Below, piece after piece: positions 31,346 through 40,307 of a DNA stretch of 64,000 nt (the stretch's first letter is position 1; each line of letters begins with the position of its first letter). The DNA is from Favolaschia claudopus (taxonomy: Eukaryota > Basidiomycota > Agaricomycetes > Agaricales > Mycenaceae), in the NCBI GenBank assembly GCA_037176885.1, contig JAWWNJ010000054.1, forward strand, positions 62,001 to 126,000, in the 5' to 3' direction. The translations under genes were made by a program, and so were the position numbers. The notes under the pieces were generated by a model, which was given only the letters and a program-made list of their open reading frames with translations, was not told the origin of the DNA and ran no database searches.

Positions 31346-32370
31346 TGTGTCGCGTGTATGCTTTGAATTGTAACCATATTCAGTGGCTGCGCGCCGCCGC
31401 GCATCATGTAGGAGGTGCTGAGAGCGCTCACGGAGGGCGGGGTGACGGTCCCGGCATGGTCCTGTAGGTGGCGGCGGACGCGAGCGAACGGCGTGGACGC
31501 GGTGACGCTCGAAGCGGGTTATGGTAGGTGACCCAATGGAAGTGGCCCAGACGTTCCTACGCCCTTGTTCCGATCACCCTCAAAATCAATCAAACGCCAA
31601 AACCTGTCATTGAAATTACAGATTAGGAAGTAGCTCCGATATATCTAATCTCGCCCTCTCGGACTGCGGAGGAACGTCTGGGTATCCGAGACTACACCAG
31701 AGTCAGTGGGTAAGATAATGTCAATCGCCAACAGCCTTCCGCGGAAGGATGCTTTGCTTGTCACAACGCGCTGAGATACTTGGATATCTTTACGGATTCC
31801 TACAGCCACCCCCCACTTATGACCGCCCTTGCTGTCTCCAGACAGCGGGACCGCCTCTTCCTCGAATATATTGTACTCAAAAGAAGGTAGCTTGGAACTC
31901 AGCTTTTCATTCGTTTTTGTTTTCGAGATGACGAACGAGTGCGGTGACCTTTGGGCGATGACGGAGTTGACGTGATGAAGTTTGCCTGGTCCGCCAAGGC
32001 CATTCATATTGAGGGCGTGCAATTTGAAGCCGGTGTTAGCGCTGTGGCTACTGGCCAGAGCCAAGTTGGTAATTGAGAGGATCACGACAACGATGAGGAG
32101 GAAGGGTGAAGGTTTGTATTTGACATCTGTGAGGTAAACAGAATTTTTGCGACTCGCTACGACTCGTTTCTCCGATCTCGGCGACTCATCAACTCGCACA
32201 AAGCTCAATACGCCATGGAACACCCGGGAGCGAGCACGGGTAAGAGGTTGGTTCGTTTCAAGACACTTCATTGACCCTGCTAACGCTAATCGCGACTCGC
32301 GATTAGCGTTAAGGGAGTCGGTGCTTTTTTGCTTAATTTTCTCCCAATTCCTCATTTGACGCCGGCTCAA

Positions 32371-32914
32371 AAATCTCCATTCTACTACCTACCTACCTAT
32401 CTACCTCCGTATTTGACATCAATTTGACATGTCCACCTCTGGGCGAACACATGACCTGACGGCTTTGGACTCTGGTGTCGGAACCGGATATTCGTTGAGA
32501 TCGGGGCACCCTCACTGTCGCTTGAGACTGCATGGGACGTTTTTGGAATGATGGTCCCACCAATGGCAGACGCAATAGAGATGTAATTTATGTTAACTAC
32601 GAGAAAGCATCTTGTCCTGGTGTTTTAAAGCAACCGGGTGACTGCAGGCGACGCGAAGTCAAACCTCCCAGTACAGCCGGAGGTGACGCGAAGTCGAGCC
32701 TCCCTGTATCACTGGTAAGATGCAGTTGTACCTCGAGGTCCACCGGTCTAGCAGATACCTGCTGGGGGTGCGAGACGCACTCCAACACGGCGCGAAGGAG
32801 CCAGGGCGCCGACACATGCCAGCGTGTCCCTGGCCTTTTGCCCCTCTGGGTATGGCAGTCGGCACAACCAGTGACACAAGGCGATGTTGGAACCAATGTG
32901 CACAGGCAACACCT
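32371..32914. other. Stretch 5' of the tandem array with short direct repeats
   Basis: gaggtgacgcgaagtc / gcaggcgacgcgaagtc occurs twice (about 32643 and 32681) and other short direct repeats are visible. Overlapping frames are open on both strands, none convincing. Confidence 0.3.
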
Positions 32915-33430
32915 TAATGCGGTGATCAACACCGCAATGCACAGTGCCGACAGTGCCGGCGACGCGCATTGCGAGATCCCCACAAACGAATGGTGGGGGC
33001 AGGTGCAGTCTTGCAGATGGCCGAGAACTAGAGGATGCACCTTTATATTGAGTAAAAATGCTGGGAATTCGGTTAGATAAGAACGGGACTGACTGACATA
33101 TTAAAATGTATGGTGATTGACGCTCTGCACGGCGCCAACAACGTTTAGCATGCTACCCAAGGAGGATTTGGTTGGCGGCATGTGCAGAGGATCAAGGACT
33201 AGAGGATGCAGGCTTGTAATGAGCAAAAACATCGACAATTGAATGAGATACAAATAAAGCTTACTGAGACCTCGTGATCGACACCGAGAACAGCACCGAC
33301 AACGCGTATCGCGATACCTCGAAAGTCCAATGATAGTGGCAGGTGCGGAGGGTCTAGGGCTAGAGGATGCAGCCTTGTAATGAGCAAAAATGTCGATGAT
33401 TGAGTGACAAGAGATAAAACTTACTCAGAT
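32915..33430 (-). repeat. Tandem array of three about 165-bp units with exon-like and intron-like halves
   Basis: Units near 32915-33110, 33111-33271 and 33272-33430. Each has agaggatgcag and ttgtaatgagcaaaaa-type text; on the minus strand this is an intron-like part (GTAAG... ending CATCCTCTAG) followed by an open stretch: LDPPHLPLSLDFRGIAIRVV then GAVLGVDHEVS in unit 3, LDPLHMPPTKSS then NVVGAVQSVNHHT in unit 2, and ARLHLPPPFVCGDLAMRVAG in unit 1. The amino acid pattern is shared although the DNA has diverged. Open parts are about 95 nt (not a multiple of 3), so a simple exon chain would lose frame. No family recognised. Confidence 0.55.
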
Positions 33431-34140
33431 ATCATTTGTGCAGTTATCGGTGGTGTACAAAGCACCACTGACACATATTGTCCGATCCGAGGCACCAGAT
33501 GGCGGGGGGGTTGGGCACAGAGCTTTTCGCCCCAGCGATAACATTTGCGAAAGATGTGTCTCGTTTTGTACGAAGCGACGGCAAACCCGAAGCTCAGTGC
33601 GTGCCCACAGATCAAGAATGACGACCCGGACGTACCACGAAGTAGATAAATTCGAATAGTTTAATAGTTTGAGAAAATTTCCGACGTACATATTGACCAA
33701 GGGGCTTTGGAATATCCGACATTTAATACACCTCAAATTATGAACCTGCTGTTCATCCTGAGTAGAGATCTACTTTGCTCGCATTGAAGGCTGCAGTGGT
33801 TCTTGAGTTAGAGGGGGGGCCTCGGGAGGGGCAAAAAAGTGGATGTAAGATAGGGTCAAATAGGTCAAGTAGCTTCGGAGGCTGTCTTGAGGTCTGTGCG
33901 GGCAGAATTTGCATTTTCGTGCACCTCCAGACACGGGGAGTGTCTGGCGGCTGTTCGCATGCTATCGGCATAGTGGAAACATGTCGGCGTACGCATGACA
34001 CATTGTGCCGGGTCGTTACGGCAGAGGGTGAGATGCGGTGGCCGCGACCAAGCCACAACCGGCACGAAGTTATCGACGCCACCCAAGTAGAAATTTGCGC
34101 CGTGAATTCATATGCATTCCGTGCCACCCAAAAGATGGAT
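33431..34140. other. Stretch 3' of the array, overlapping ORFs, no assignment
   Basis: Several frames are open on both strands (for example minus 33753-34127, which lacks an ATG). A minus frame with PPHLTLCRNDPAQCVMRTPT is protein-like and could be upstream exons of whatever gene gave rise to the tandem array. Not resolved. Confidence 0.25.
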
Positions 34141-34370
34141 TTGAAGTGAGTTCAACCGGTAAAATTGGGGAAATTTACGGGGTAAAATAGGTTTTTGGGA
34201 CTATTTGACCGAGTAAAATAGCAATTTTTTTTCCGGGGCGGGACCCCATCTATTTGACGCTAATTTGCCTGGGTAAAATAGGTCAAATAGGACCCCTCCG
34301 GGGTCCCTAGGTATTTTACCTCGGTCAACTAGGTCTCGGACCTATTTCCCGCCACCCTACTCGGAAGCAA
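34141..34370. repeat. GTAAAATAGG-rich palindromic repeat block
   Basis: Words ggtaaaata, gtaaaataggt and ctatttgacc/ggtcaaatag recur in both orientations over about 230 bp, bordered by ggggaaat and ccctac-like text. Looks like a decayed TIR element; ends and duplication not found. Confidence 0.45.
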
Positions 34371-34632
34371 AGTCTGAAGCCAAGGGAAAATTCTGGACTC
34401 TGGGAGCTGTTCAACTCAAGATCTGGTGCCGACTCAAAATCTGTGCCAGTCGAACGGTTGGGAGGAATCATTGATCACACAATTTGAGGCCACATCAGTC
34501 AAACGGAACGCTACATCAAGCGGAACTACGCTGGATCAGTCGGAACTGTAGTGGCACGAGCTGTGGGACCCGTGCCTTCGCCACTCAGGACCGGTGGGTC
34601 ACACGGAAACACCGCCGTGTCAATTGCTCTTA

Positions 34633-35011
34633 CAGTGGCGGCAAAATCTGATGTCACCCCCAAAAAAGGAAATTTTTATCAAACCGCCCCTAATCTGCCC
34701 TTGCCATCGCCGTCTGGTAGCGACAAGGGCACAGATCCATTGGAATGGCAAATCCACTGCCTGTGGAGGCAAGATTGAGAAAGATAGGTCCATTCATCGA
34801 GGAGAACTGGGCCAAAGATGGTTGGAAAGTCTTGCCCAAAAAGGGTCAATTTTCGAGGTATCCTAAGACGGAAAAGGGGTGCATGTGTTTCAAATCTATG
34901 TCTGGAATGCACTGCGAAAGGTCTGACCACAGAAAACAGGGCACAGAATAGAAAATGAGTTGAATTGATGAGAATTTCCTTTTTTGGGGGTGACATCAGA
35001 TTTTGCCGCTG
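34633..35011. mobile_element. 379-bp TA-flanked TIR element
   Basis: Left end CAGTGGCGGCAAAATCTGAT then GTCACCCCCAAAAAAGGAAA; right end inverted with CAGCGGCAAAATCTGATGTC. About 40 bp match with a small gap. TA at 34631-34632 and 35012-35013. Non-coding despite long overlapping ORFs. Confidence 0.8.
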
Positions 35012-35102
35012 TATCAGTGCGCTGTGCGTTTGACAGCAGCCATTGGTGATCACAAGCTCCATCATCTGCTCAGCACAGCCCCATCACCATTCGGTGTCTG
35101 GA

Positions 35103-35371
35103 TAAAAGGGGGAGCAAGCTCCCCCAATAAGCATGTACAGAGTATGAAAATATATACTTTACAAGCTTTAGCTCCCTGCCTCCGGCACGGCCGACTCGCT
35201 GCGCTCGCCGACCTACCTCCGTTCGGTCACACAGCTTGTTGGGGCTGGCCGCCCCAAACCCCGCTGCGCTCGCTCCGCTCGCGACGTCTAGTGCGATCTC
35301 AACATCTCGACATTGACCCCGTGATTTTCTGTCAAAAGTCACGCGACTGATGGCCTGGCCCTCTTTTCAAT
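35103..35371 (-). repeat. Family B repeat, inverted copy 2, with flanking GC-rich block to 35600
   Basis: gataaaagggggagcaagct at the left and gtcacgcgactgatggcctg then gccctcttttcaatg at the right are the two ends of the 10631-11085 repeat in opposite orientation. Next to it (35366-35600) gcttaagcaccccgccttcg and gctgcgctcgcg repeat blocks seen at 10876, followed by ggggctccgccccaaacccc. This is a compound or rearranged copy. Confidence 0.6.
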
Positions 35372-35600
35372 GTGAACAAGCTTAAGCACCCCGCCTTCGG
35401 CAGGGCCGGCTCGCTGCGCTCGCGTCCCTCCCTACGGCTGGTGCACAGCTTGTCGGGGCTCCGCCCCAAACCCCGCGGGTTTTTTTCTTACTGGATTGCG
35501 TGCCCTCGGCGCCGCACTACCACGAACCGGGAGCAACATCTCGACAGCCGGCAGCGTCATCTCGACATGGTCCCGTGGTTTCGTGTCAAAGTCACGTTAC

Positions 35601-36480
35601 TTTTCACGTGAGCTGATCCTTGTGTTTTCATGTATAGTATACTGGGGGTCGGCAATTGACACTTATGTGACGAAGCGTCACAATTTGTGACTGTCACTCT
35701 GTCTCCGCCAAACGGCACTTGATCAATCGCCTTCGCGTCTGTGGCTTTGTCTGCCACCAGTCCTGCCAAAATTTCTGTGCTTGCGAACTTTTAAACGAGG
35801 TATCTAGAGATTCTTCGGGACACATTTTTTATTTTTTGCCTGTAAAGATTTTCGGATGACCGGTCTATGCAACAGAGACCTAATTAAAAAATGTGTTCCG
35901 AACAATCCAAAGACATTTTCGATAGGCGCTGCCGGGTTGCCGGCCGAGAGCCTGAAACGACGTGGCCGGACCTGCAGGTGTGAAGTGCGCGCCGCGATCA
36001 TTAGTGGTAAGTCACCGTGTGACACACTGTGACTCGTCGCGTTCAAGGTTTTAGCCGCCCCAAATCGACTGTTTTTTCTTGAGAGAGTTGCTGGGAGTGT
36101 AGGTATCACTGCTAAAACCCCAGAGCACTAATTAATTCCATAATAACCTCCAGGAAACTCGCATAATGCGAAAACAGGTTCCGACGTGAAATTGTGTGGC
36201 TGTGAAGTTACATAACGGGCCATCAAAGATACTGATAGTGCCGACCCCCATGTATAGGATTGTCACAGCGCACAACGATAGAAATTCAAATCAAAGTCCA
36301 CGATCGAAGATTTCATCTCTCTCCCAATCTTTGAGAGGCCTCAATGTCACGAGCTCCTGCCAAACCTTGCCATGCTCGTCTTCGAGATGAGCTCGAATGG
36401 TCTTTGTTTGATTAAGACCATTTCTCCATGCCTTCCACTTCGGGAATCTACTCATATTAAGAAACGGATTCAGATAGAAA
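35601..36480. other. Intergenic stretch, nothing firm
   Basis: Only short shadow ORFs. At about 36396-36424 cgaatggtctttgtttgatt then aagaccatttct resembles 24151-24187 just 3' of gag, so a Gypsy remnant may lie here. Confidence 0.3.
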
Positions 36481-36482
36481 TA

Positions 36483-36735
36483 CAGTCGTCACTGCCCTTA
36501 AGGCATACCTGCCAAAAGGCATACTCTGCACAAGGGCTAGACTCGTAACCAGTCTACTACGCGAGGCCGACAATTGTGGCAAGGCCACGCGTAGCAGACT
36601 GGTAACGAGTGTACACAAGGGCATACTTTTTGGGCTGCACCAACTTGGTTTGCAGTGATTCGGGGGGCATAAGGCATAACTCTCCCATATGGCATAATGC
36701 ATACTGATTTGGGAGGTCATAAGGCATAAAACTTC
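36483..36735. mobile_element. CAGTCGTCACTG MITE, copy 2, truncated and with a nested insertion
   Basis: Left end CAGTCGTCACTGCCCTTAAG (TA at 36481-36482) as in the 25252 element, with aaggcata repeated inside where copy 1 has ataaccca. The matching right end is not present up to 37 kb. A 76-bp element is nested at 36538. Confidence 0.6.
36538..36613. mobile_element. 76-bp Mutator-like MITE with 9-bp target duplication, nested
   Basis: Flanked by CACAAGGGC on both sides (36529-36537 and 36614-36622). Ends TAGACTCGTAACCAGTCTAC and complement of TACACTCGTTACCAGTCTGC, both running on to TACGCG (26 bp, three mismatches). It shares TAGNCTCG termini and 9-bp duplication with the elements at 12591 and 30277 and is almost entirely TIR. 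Confidence 0.85.
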
Positions 36736-38880
36736 GTCATAAACTGCTTACCGGGGTATACTTTGAGCTACATTTGGTGTCAATTGCAGTATAAATGACC
36801 TTAGTACACTTTTTCCAGTACCAGCTGCAGTCATTTGTTAGACAAAGGATCGGGAGATATGGAATGGACTGACATTTTCGTGTGATCCATAAATAGCCAG
36901 GCTCGGCCTTCCATCCAAGAAATTGGTCGTCACGTAGGAGCCAGCTCCCAGTGTCCTTGTGATGTAGCTTCTGGAGCTCATGATGTCTGTCCGTGAAATC
37001 TTGAGGAATGCGCAACCACTTGCGTAATACCTCTTCGAGTCTGAAAGCAATTCAGCTTGGAAAATACAATTAGAGGAATTCAGCTAACTTTTGACCCTGG
37101 TTTACACTACTGTTATTGAGAAAGGGCTGAAAAGGGGGGACTTGGCCAAACATACACGTTATTTGTCAAGTTTTGCACTCCACCAAAGCTCAGGGGGCCT
37201 GATCCATTTTTACCATCTCTGCCGCCGTGACCGCCTAGTAAAAGTAAGTCATCGCGCGTCCCTCAGTTCCTGTTTGTCACATACCGTGAACAAGACCCGC
37301 ACTGTCCTTGCCAGACATTCTCCAGTTTAAGACAGCGAAGATTTCACAGCAGAAAGACTTGCAGAGGGGCGGTGGTAATGGGAAGAGGGAAAGCTTTCTT
37401 GCTTATTAAGCACCGCCACCCCGGGATCAAAATGACCTTAAAAGTGATTGATTCGCGAAAGCAAATCAGAGGCCCGGGGCGGCCAGATATTTTGCGACGG
37501 GCAACCTTCTTCTGGGAGTGTCTTCTAGAGTCTCTAGAACATGTGTTTCGGCGCATAAAACATATTTCTCTTCCTCGAATCCTGAGAATACCCACCCTTT
37601 CGGAAACAAAAAATGTCGAAGTCTAAGTTCGTCAATACCGGAACCATCGGGCGGCTTTCGCCGTGTGCGCTCCACCGGCTGTTTTGGCGGGCGAGCCACT
37701 GTACGGCTTTTGACGTCATTTTTGATGGCGTGGAGCGCACACGGCAAAAGTCGTCCAATAGCTTCGGTGGCTTCTGAAGTATGTTTTGTAGTGACGGTGC
37801 CCAGCTTACAGTAAAGGGGAGCTTATGTTTTGTTATGAATTCTGAAGTTCATGCCCAATATATCAATGGCTTGCTTACAAATCCTCTCTCTCGTGAAGCT
37901 CAGGCCAATCCTGGATGGTCTGGCAGACCAAGGGGATTGGCAAAAGGTGATCTCATCAGTCACACTCATTCTCTTCGTCTCGCCCACCTCCGCACATTGC
38001 GCTTTTGGCGCGGCGACTCCGTCTCTTTGAGACTTTCCCTTGTCCAGTCCCCCTCCATGACCCTGAGTCTCGTCCCCTGCTACTAGTCTTCTCCCCCCGT
38101 CGCTGTCATCCCTCTTTTCTCGTGCCCACCCACCCACTCCTAGTTAGTTTTGCTATTTTCTGCGCACTCACGTAGCTACGGTTTTGTTCTGTATCCTGTA
38201 GTGATGTAGGGGCTGCCTTGGCTCCCTCGCCTTTGGGCGGAGTGCGCGAGCTTCGTTTTGAAGTTCATGCCCGTAGAAATTCAAAAACTTGATTGGTGGT
38301 TCATTCTTCAGAACGTCATTGCCCGGCATAAGTAAAGTTTTGTTCACAACAGTAGATTATGTGCGTGAAAAGAATCCGGCCGAATTATGCCCCAAACAAC
38401 AGCGCAACATTGATGGTGTTAATTTGTGCGGTACTCCGGCATACAAATCAACCTTTTCTAGTGAACACTGTACTCTAGGTGACGGGTGACACCCAGTCAC
38501 TGGGTGCTGTTTATAATTCCCGGGCCAATTATAAACAGTTTTTTAATTTTCGTTTTTTAAACAGGGTGTTTATAAACCGGTTTATAAACAGACCCCCCAA
38601 ATAGGCCAAAAAGCTGTCTTTTTCGCTTGTGTAGTGCAATTTTTCGCCTCCAAAAGCGTCCATGAGCTCAATGACCATTGAAGGCAGGGCCCGCACCTCA
38701 TTTTGCCTCCAGTTTACAAGGCTTTGCTTTGGCATGCCCATTTCGGGCGAATTGTTGCCATCACAAGCTGGATGATTGACAGGTCGGCGCCCTCCAAAGC
38801 CTAATTTGATGCACACAACTTTGAATCAAGCTACAGCTCCTGCATGCTCACAATTGAGCTGGAAAAACATGCTGATACTA
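36736..38880. other. Stretch with small inverted repeats, no supported gene
   Basis: cgccgtgtgcgctccac (about 37659) is inverted at about 37731-37748, a roughly 90-bp hairpin-type repeat. gaagttcatgccc occurs at 37843 and 38264. CTGTTTATAATT (38507) and AATTATAAACAG (38527) form a 12-bp inverted pair around a CCCGGG core. A plus frame reading DYVREKNPAELCPKQQRNID at about 38355-38470 is protein-like but has no start. ORFs at 37.5-38.1 kb overlap on both strands. Confidence 0.35.
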
Positions 38881-39089
38881 GCCTGTTTGCGATGCAGCCA
38901 TTGAATGGCTAATGGCTAAACAAGTGTCCAAATTCCGGCGTATTGACAAAAGGTACCCCCAGTCCGAGTACTCGAACTTCATTCCAGGCAGCTCTTCTTA
39001 ACTTCTACATGAAAGTTTGGCCCATCAAAGTTTCCTAATGCGGAAATCGGTAGCCATTCAATGGCTCCAATGGCTCTTCGCAAACCCTC
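38881..39089 (+). mobile_element. 209-bp GCCATTGAATGGC element, copy 1
   Basis: Flanked by TA (38879-38880 and 39090-39091). Both ends carry the palindrome GCCATTGAATGGC next to GTTTGCG: GCCTGTTTGCGATGCAGCCA at the left, and TGGCTCTTCGCAAACCCTC at the right. Non-coding. Copy 2 lies inverted 300 bp away. Confidence 0.8.
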
Positions 39090-39388
39090 TAATCAACCCA
39101 GAAAATGTGTGCTTGAATATTAGGCCAGATTTCAATTGTCAGGAAGAAGCCGTCGAAGTTTTGGTGTCCGGATCGGGCATGACGTGTCAGCGAGAAGTCG
39201 ACAAGTTTGGCGTAGAATGCGGCGGGAAGCAGGGTAGATGTGGGGAATGAGATAATAAAAAGAGTTGTCGAGTTTTCGACAAGTAGCGGTCCGGTACTGG
39301 CTGAGATTAAGCAGAGGCGCGGTGGCCCATAACCTGATAGAATACAGTAAGTATAAACTCAGTCGTGGAGGAAACGACTCATGTATTA

Positions 39389-39597
39389 GAGGGTTTGCGA
39401 AGAGCCATTGGAGCCATTGAATGGCTACGGATTTCCGTATGGGGAAAGTTTGATGGGCTAAACTTTTATGTCGGAGTCAAGAAGAGCTATTTGGAATGAA
39501 AATTGGATGCTCAGACCGGGGGTAGCTTTTGTCAATACGCCGGAATTCGGGCACTTGCGTCGCCATTAGCCATTCAATGGCTGCATCGCAAACAGGC
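39389..39597 (-). mobile_element. 209-bp GCCATTGAATGGC element, copy 2, inverted
   Basis: Same length and ends as copy 1 but in opposite orientation, flanked by TA (39387-39388 and 39598-39599). The target text cctgatagaatacagtaagt then ataaact is present on both sides (39326-39352 and 39605-39631), so a local duplication of about 27 bp accompanies it. Confidence 0.8.
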
Positions 39598-39917
39598 TAT
39601 TATATACCTGATAGAATACAGTAAGTATAAACTACCAGGAGAATCAGTAAGCTGTAAGGACAGTAGATACGAGTGCACATACCTCAGTCGTGGAGCAACG
39701 ACTGAGGAACGTGACAGTGACACAAAGCTACATAAGGAATGTGTGACGCGTAACGGAACGGATTGCGAGTTGGAGAAAGTAAGGTAAATGGAAGAGAAAT
39801 ATTCAACAGTGACTATCAGGTCTGAAAGCTTAAAAGATGTCGGAAACAATTGCATAGAAAGTAGGCCTACACGAAACAAGGAACAACCAAGGAACCTGCA
39901 CCATCCATCCTCAGGTA

Positions 39918-40235
39918 TTACAGTATACAAGGTACCAGGCCAAAGTACGTCGCGCTGATGCCGGAAGCTTTTGCGACAATTCCCTGGTCTTCATGCATTC
40001 GGAGTTTTTGAATGGCCTTGTCACCTCCGGCTTTGCGGACTAGCAACACGTATTCGTTGACGGCGCGTGAGCCTTGGGCAACGAGCTCTTCGCCTACCTC
40101 TAGAATGCTTTGCAGACAATCCAGTCCTAGCGAGATGATCCTGGTATCGTCGTTCCCCAATGTCCCGCACAACAGGATGATGCATCGTTGGGACACGAGC
40201 TTATCGATATGGGCGGGGTCGCCTCCACAGCTTCG
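39918..40235 (-). pseudogene. Importin-alpha C-terminal ARM-repeat fragment
   Basis: Minus frame reads GGDPAHIDKLVSQRCIILLC, DTRIISLGLDCLQSILEVGE, NEYVLLVRKAGGDKAIQKLR, MHEDQGIVAKASGISATYFG, which follows the last ARM repeats of importin alpha (SGG...LVSQGC.KPLC, I..ALD.L..IL..GE, then E.AGG..KI..LQ.HEN..IY.KA..I.ETYF). Importin alpha carries nuclear-localisation cargo. Upstream of GGDPAHID the ORF (ATG at 40305-40307) is unrelated Cys/Leu-rich sequence, and the protein stops nine codons after ATYFG. All other ARM repeats and the IBB domain are missing, so this is a moved or left-over gene piece. Confidence 0.65.
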
Positions 40236-40307
40236 AAGGCCGAGATGGTGAGAGCAGAGAACAAGGCAACAACATAACAACAAATTTGCTGATGCGGTTG
40301 ATATCAT

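Larger units (their letters stand above)
30277..31694. mobile_element. 1418-bp Mutator-like element carrying a RecQ-type helicase piece
   Basis: Inserted in the LINE with a perfect 9-bp duplication CACCAGAGT (30268-30276 and 31695-31703). Ends are inverted: TAGTCTCGGATACCCAGAC then CTTCCTGCG on the left; the complement of TAGTCTCGGATACCCAGAC then GTTCCTCCG on the right, 26 of 28 matching. The intact LINE copy at 16.4 kb has one CACCAGAGT at this spot, which confirms the borders. Inside are two convergent coding pieces: a spliced RecQ-type helicase N-terminus (minus) and an acidic ORF (plus). No transposase is present, so it is non-autonomous, in the manner of a Pack-MULE. Confidence 0.85.
28843..32050 (-). 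pseudogene. Degenerate LINE (endonuclease to start of RT), split by a 1.4-kb insertion
   Basis: Minus strand, from about 32050: ALNMNGLGGPGKLHHVN, VISKTKTNEKL, LLAIDIILPTDSG, then the insertion (30277-31694), then YAPWDPGINSIDPVARDFW, AGDFNATVATLER, SRARGTGGGGNIID and PSTDHRAVVGKLVYAPP, the APE endonuclease. Next comes the EN-RT linker (RRLLNKELYAEKMAVIFSRA), and RT begins KPSPGPDGWEKWCVKALSD and is cut after FPGNLED at 28843. Defects: the catalytic ETKT Glu is Lys here, a frameshift near 29665, an in-frame TAG near 29431, loss of everything 3' of early RT. The ORF opens upstream to 32370 with no clear start. A 3' truncation is unusual for a LINE and implies later deletion. Confidence 0.75.

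Noticed and set aside
30277..31694. Interpretation as a Kyakuja/Dileera/Zisupton element
   Set aside because: That group carries a large transposase and usually 8-bp duplications; here the duplication is 9 bp and no transposase is present.
35366..35600. GC-rich block suspected to be bacterial contamination
   Set aside because: The same words occur at 10.7-10.9 kb and 4.7 kb in this window, so it is a genomic repeat.
37091..38086. Plus-strand ORFs suggesting a gene
   Set aside because: Starts are non-ATG or weak, frames do not join through splice sites, and opposite frames are equally open.
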